The notes below the pieces were generated by a model, which worked only from the letters and a program-made list of their open reading frames with translations, was not told the DNA's origin and did no database searches. A stretch of 10,190 nt of DNA from Deltaproteobacteria bacterium (GTDB lineage Bacteria > Myxococcota > Polyangia > Polyangiales > B10-G4): NCBI GenBank assembly GCA_019312705.1, contig JAFDCW010000111.1:1-10190 (forward strand), read 5' to 3'. Below are positions 9,377 through 10,190 of this stretch, in pieces (position 1 is the stretch's first letter; each line of letters begins with the position of its first letter). The translations under genes were made by a program, and so were the position numbers.

Positions 9377-10190
9377 CGAGCGCAATCGAAGAGGTGCCCG
9401 CCGGCACGATGATCGCCGGGCGGTTTCGCGTCGAAGCGCTGCTCGGGTCCGGGGGCATGGCCGACGTATACCGAGCGATCGACGCCGCGACCGGTACACC
9501 TCTCGCGCTCAAACTGATTAGGCCGGTGTCCGGGGCCCGAGGCGCTGAGGTCGAAGACCGCGTCCGGCGCGAGGGAGAGATTCTTCGGGTCCTCGCCCAT
9601 CCGGCGATCGTACGCATCGAGACTTTTGGCCGGACCGACGACGGGCTCTTCTTCATCGCCATGGAGCTCCTCGAGGGGGAGACCCTCGGGGATGTCATGC
9701 GCCGCGGTAGGCTCTCCCCCGGGGAGCTCGTGCCGATCGTCGCCGGGACCTGCGCCGGCCTCGCTGCAGCCCACGACAAGGGCATCGTCCATCGGGACCT
9801 CAAGCCCGACAACATCTTCCTCACCCAGGACGGGGGCGCCCTCCAGGTAAAGCTCCTCGACTTCGGGATCGCGCGCTTGGATGACGCCGCCAAGAAGATC
9901 ACCAAGACCGGGGAGATCCTCGGCACGCCGCGCTACATGGCCCCGGAGCTGCTTTCGGCCGAGCGCAACCTCGACGGGCGCACGGACACCTATGCCCTCG
10001 GGGTGATCCTCTTCGAGGCCCTGGCGGGCAAGCCTCCGTATCTCGCGGCCAACCCCACAGACCTGATCGTCGCTATCCTCCACGCCAAACACCCGCCCCT
10101 CGGATCCGTCTGCCGCGGTCTTCCGCCCGCGGTCGAAGCGGTCGTCGCCCGAGCGATGGCGCGGGCTCGAGAGGCGCGCTACGCGACGGC
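9373..10190 (+). CDS. Hanks-type serine/threonine protein kinase (partial, C-terminus outside window)
   Basis: The kinase runs off the right edge; 272 residues are visible. It phosphorylates Ser/Thr on proteins using ATP. All key motifs are present: glycine loop LLGSGGMADVY (24-33), Lys47 in LALKLI, the helix-C Glu67 in RREGEIL, catalytic loop HRDLKPDN (140-147, Asp142), DFG (163-165), GTPRYMAPE (184-192) and the DTYALG helix-F region. It should therefore be active. An HPAIV motif after helix C is typical of the PknB-like bacterial group. Any sensor, membrane segment or C-terminal repeat domain lies beyond the window. GTG 9373 is chosen because it overlaps the upstream DUF2752 stop by 4 nt; ATG 9409 is an alternative only 5 codons before the first kinase strand. 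Confidence 0.95.
   Translation, partial: MTSAIEEVPAGTMIAGRFRVEALLGSGGMADVYRAIDAATGTPLALKLIRPVSGARGAEVEDRVRREGEILRVLAHPAIVRIETFGRTDDGLFFIAMELLEGETLGDVMRRGRLSPGELVPIVAGTCAGLAAAHDKGIVHRDLKPDNIFLTQDGGALQVKLLDFGIARLDDAAKKITKTGEILGTPRYMAPELLSAERNLDGRTDTYALGVILFEALAGKPPYLAANPTDLIVAILHAKHPPLGSVCRGLPPAVEAVVARAMARAREARYAT

Noticed and set aside
9154..10092. 312-codon open frame on the minus strand
   Set aside because: It is antisense to the kinase, whose catalytic motifs are all intact; no domain is visible in this frame.

Overview
The window is strongly GC-rich with a heavy C/G third-position bias. It reads like a chromosome segment of a myxobacterium (Myxococcota, perhaps Polyangia/Sandaracinaceae-like). 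The lineage is inferred from gene content: a von Willebrand A protein carrying MopE-type Cys/Asp repeats and a MYXO-CTERM-like tail, a Hanks-type Ser/Thr kinase, a DUF2752 membrane protein, a periplasmic TPR protein, and several exported proteins with no close enzyme identity. I see no tRNA, rRNA, CRISPR array, transposase or phage gene.

Layout: (1) 1-1527, minus strand: a YkgJ-family cysteine-cluster protein broken by a one-base frameshift, followed 7 nt later by an exported TPR protein that runs off the left edge. (2) 1633-3103, plus strand: an uncharacterised protein with a GYNTNVRH motif, overlapping by 11 nt an exported M23 (LytM) peptidase. The middle of the peptidase appears to be read out of frame between two compensating indels. 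(3) 3124-3255: 22 tandem hexamers (GGGAAC and variants) in the gap between convergent genes. (4) 3310-4647, minus strand: the vWA/MopE/MYXO-CTERM surface protein. (5) 4840-6141, plus strand: a second exported M23 peptidase with a transglycosylase-like N-terminal region. The divergent gap before it holds a perfect 8-bp inverted repeat. (6) 6181-8606, minus strand: a predicted outer-membrane barrel protein followed by a lipoprotein. (7) 8771-10190, plus strand: a DUF2752 membrane protein overlapping by 4 nt a Ser/Thr kinase that runs off the right edge.

The shared theme is the cell envelope: two LytM-type peptidoglycan hydrolases, an outer-membrane protein, a lipoprotein, a surface-anchored adhesin-like protein, a periplasmic TPR protein, and a membrane protein coupled to a signalling kinase. 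I see no proof that these form one system. The clearest functional pairings are the overlapping genes (GYNTNVRH protein with LytM peptidase; DUF2752 protein with kinase).

The clear frameshift at 1308-1311 and the suspected pair at about 2450 and 2540-2550 suggest some single-base errors in the underlying assembly. Gene breakage here should be checked before it is interpreted biologically.
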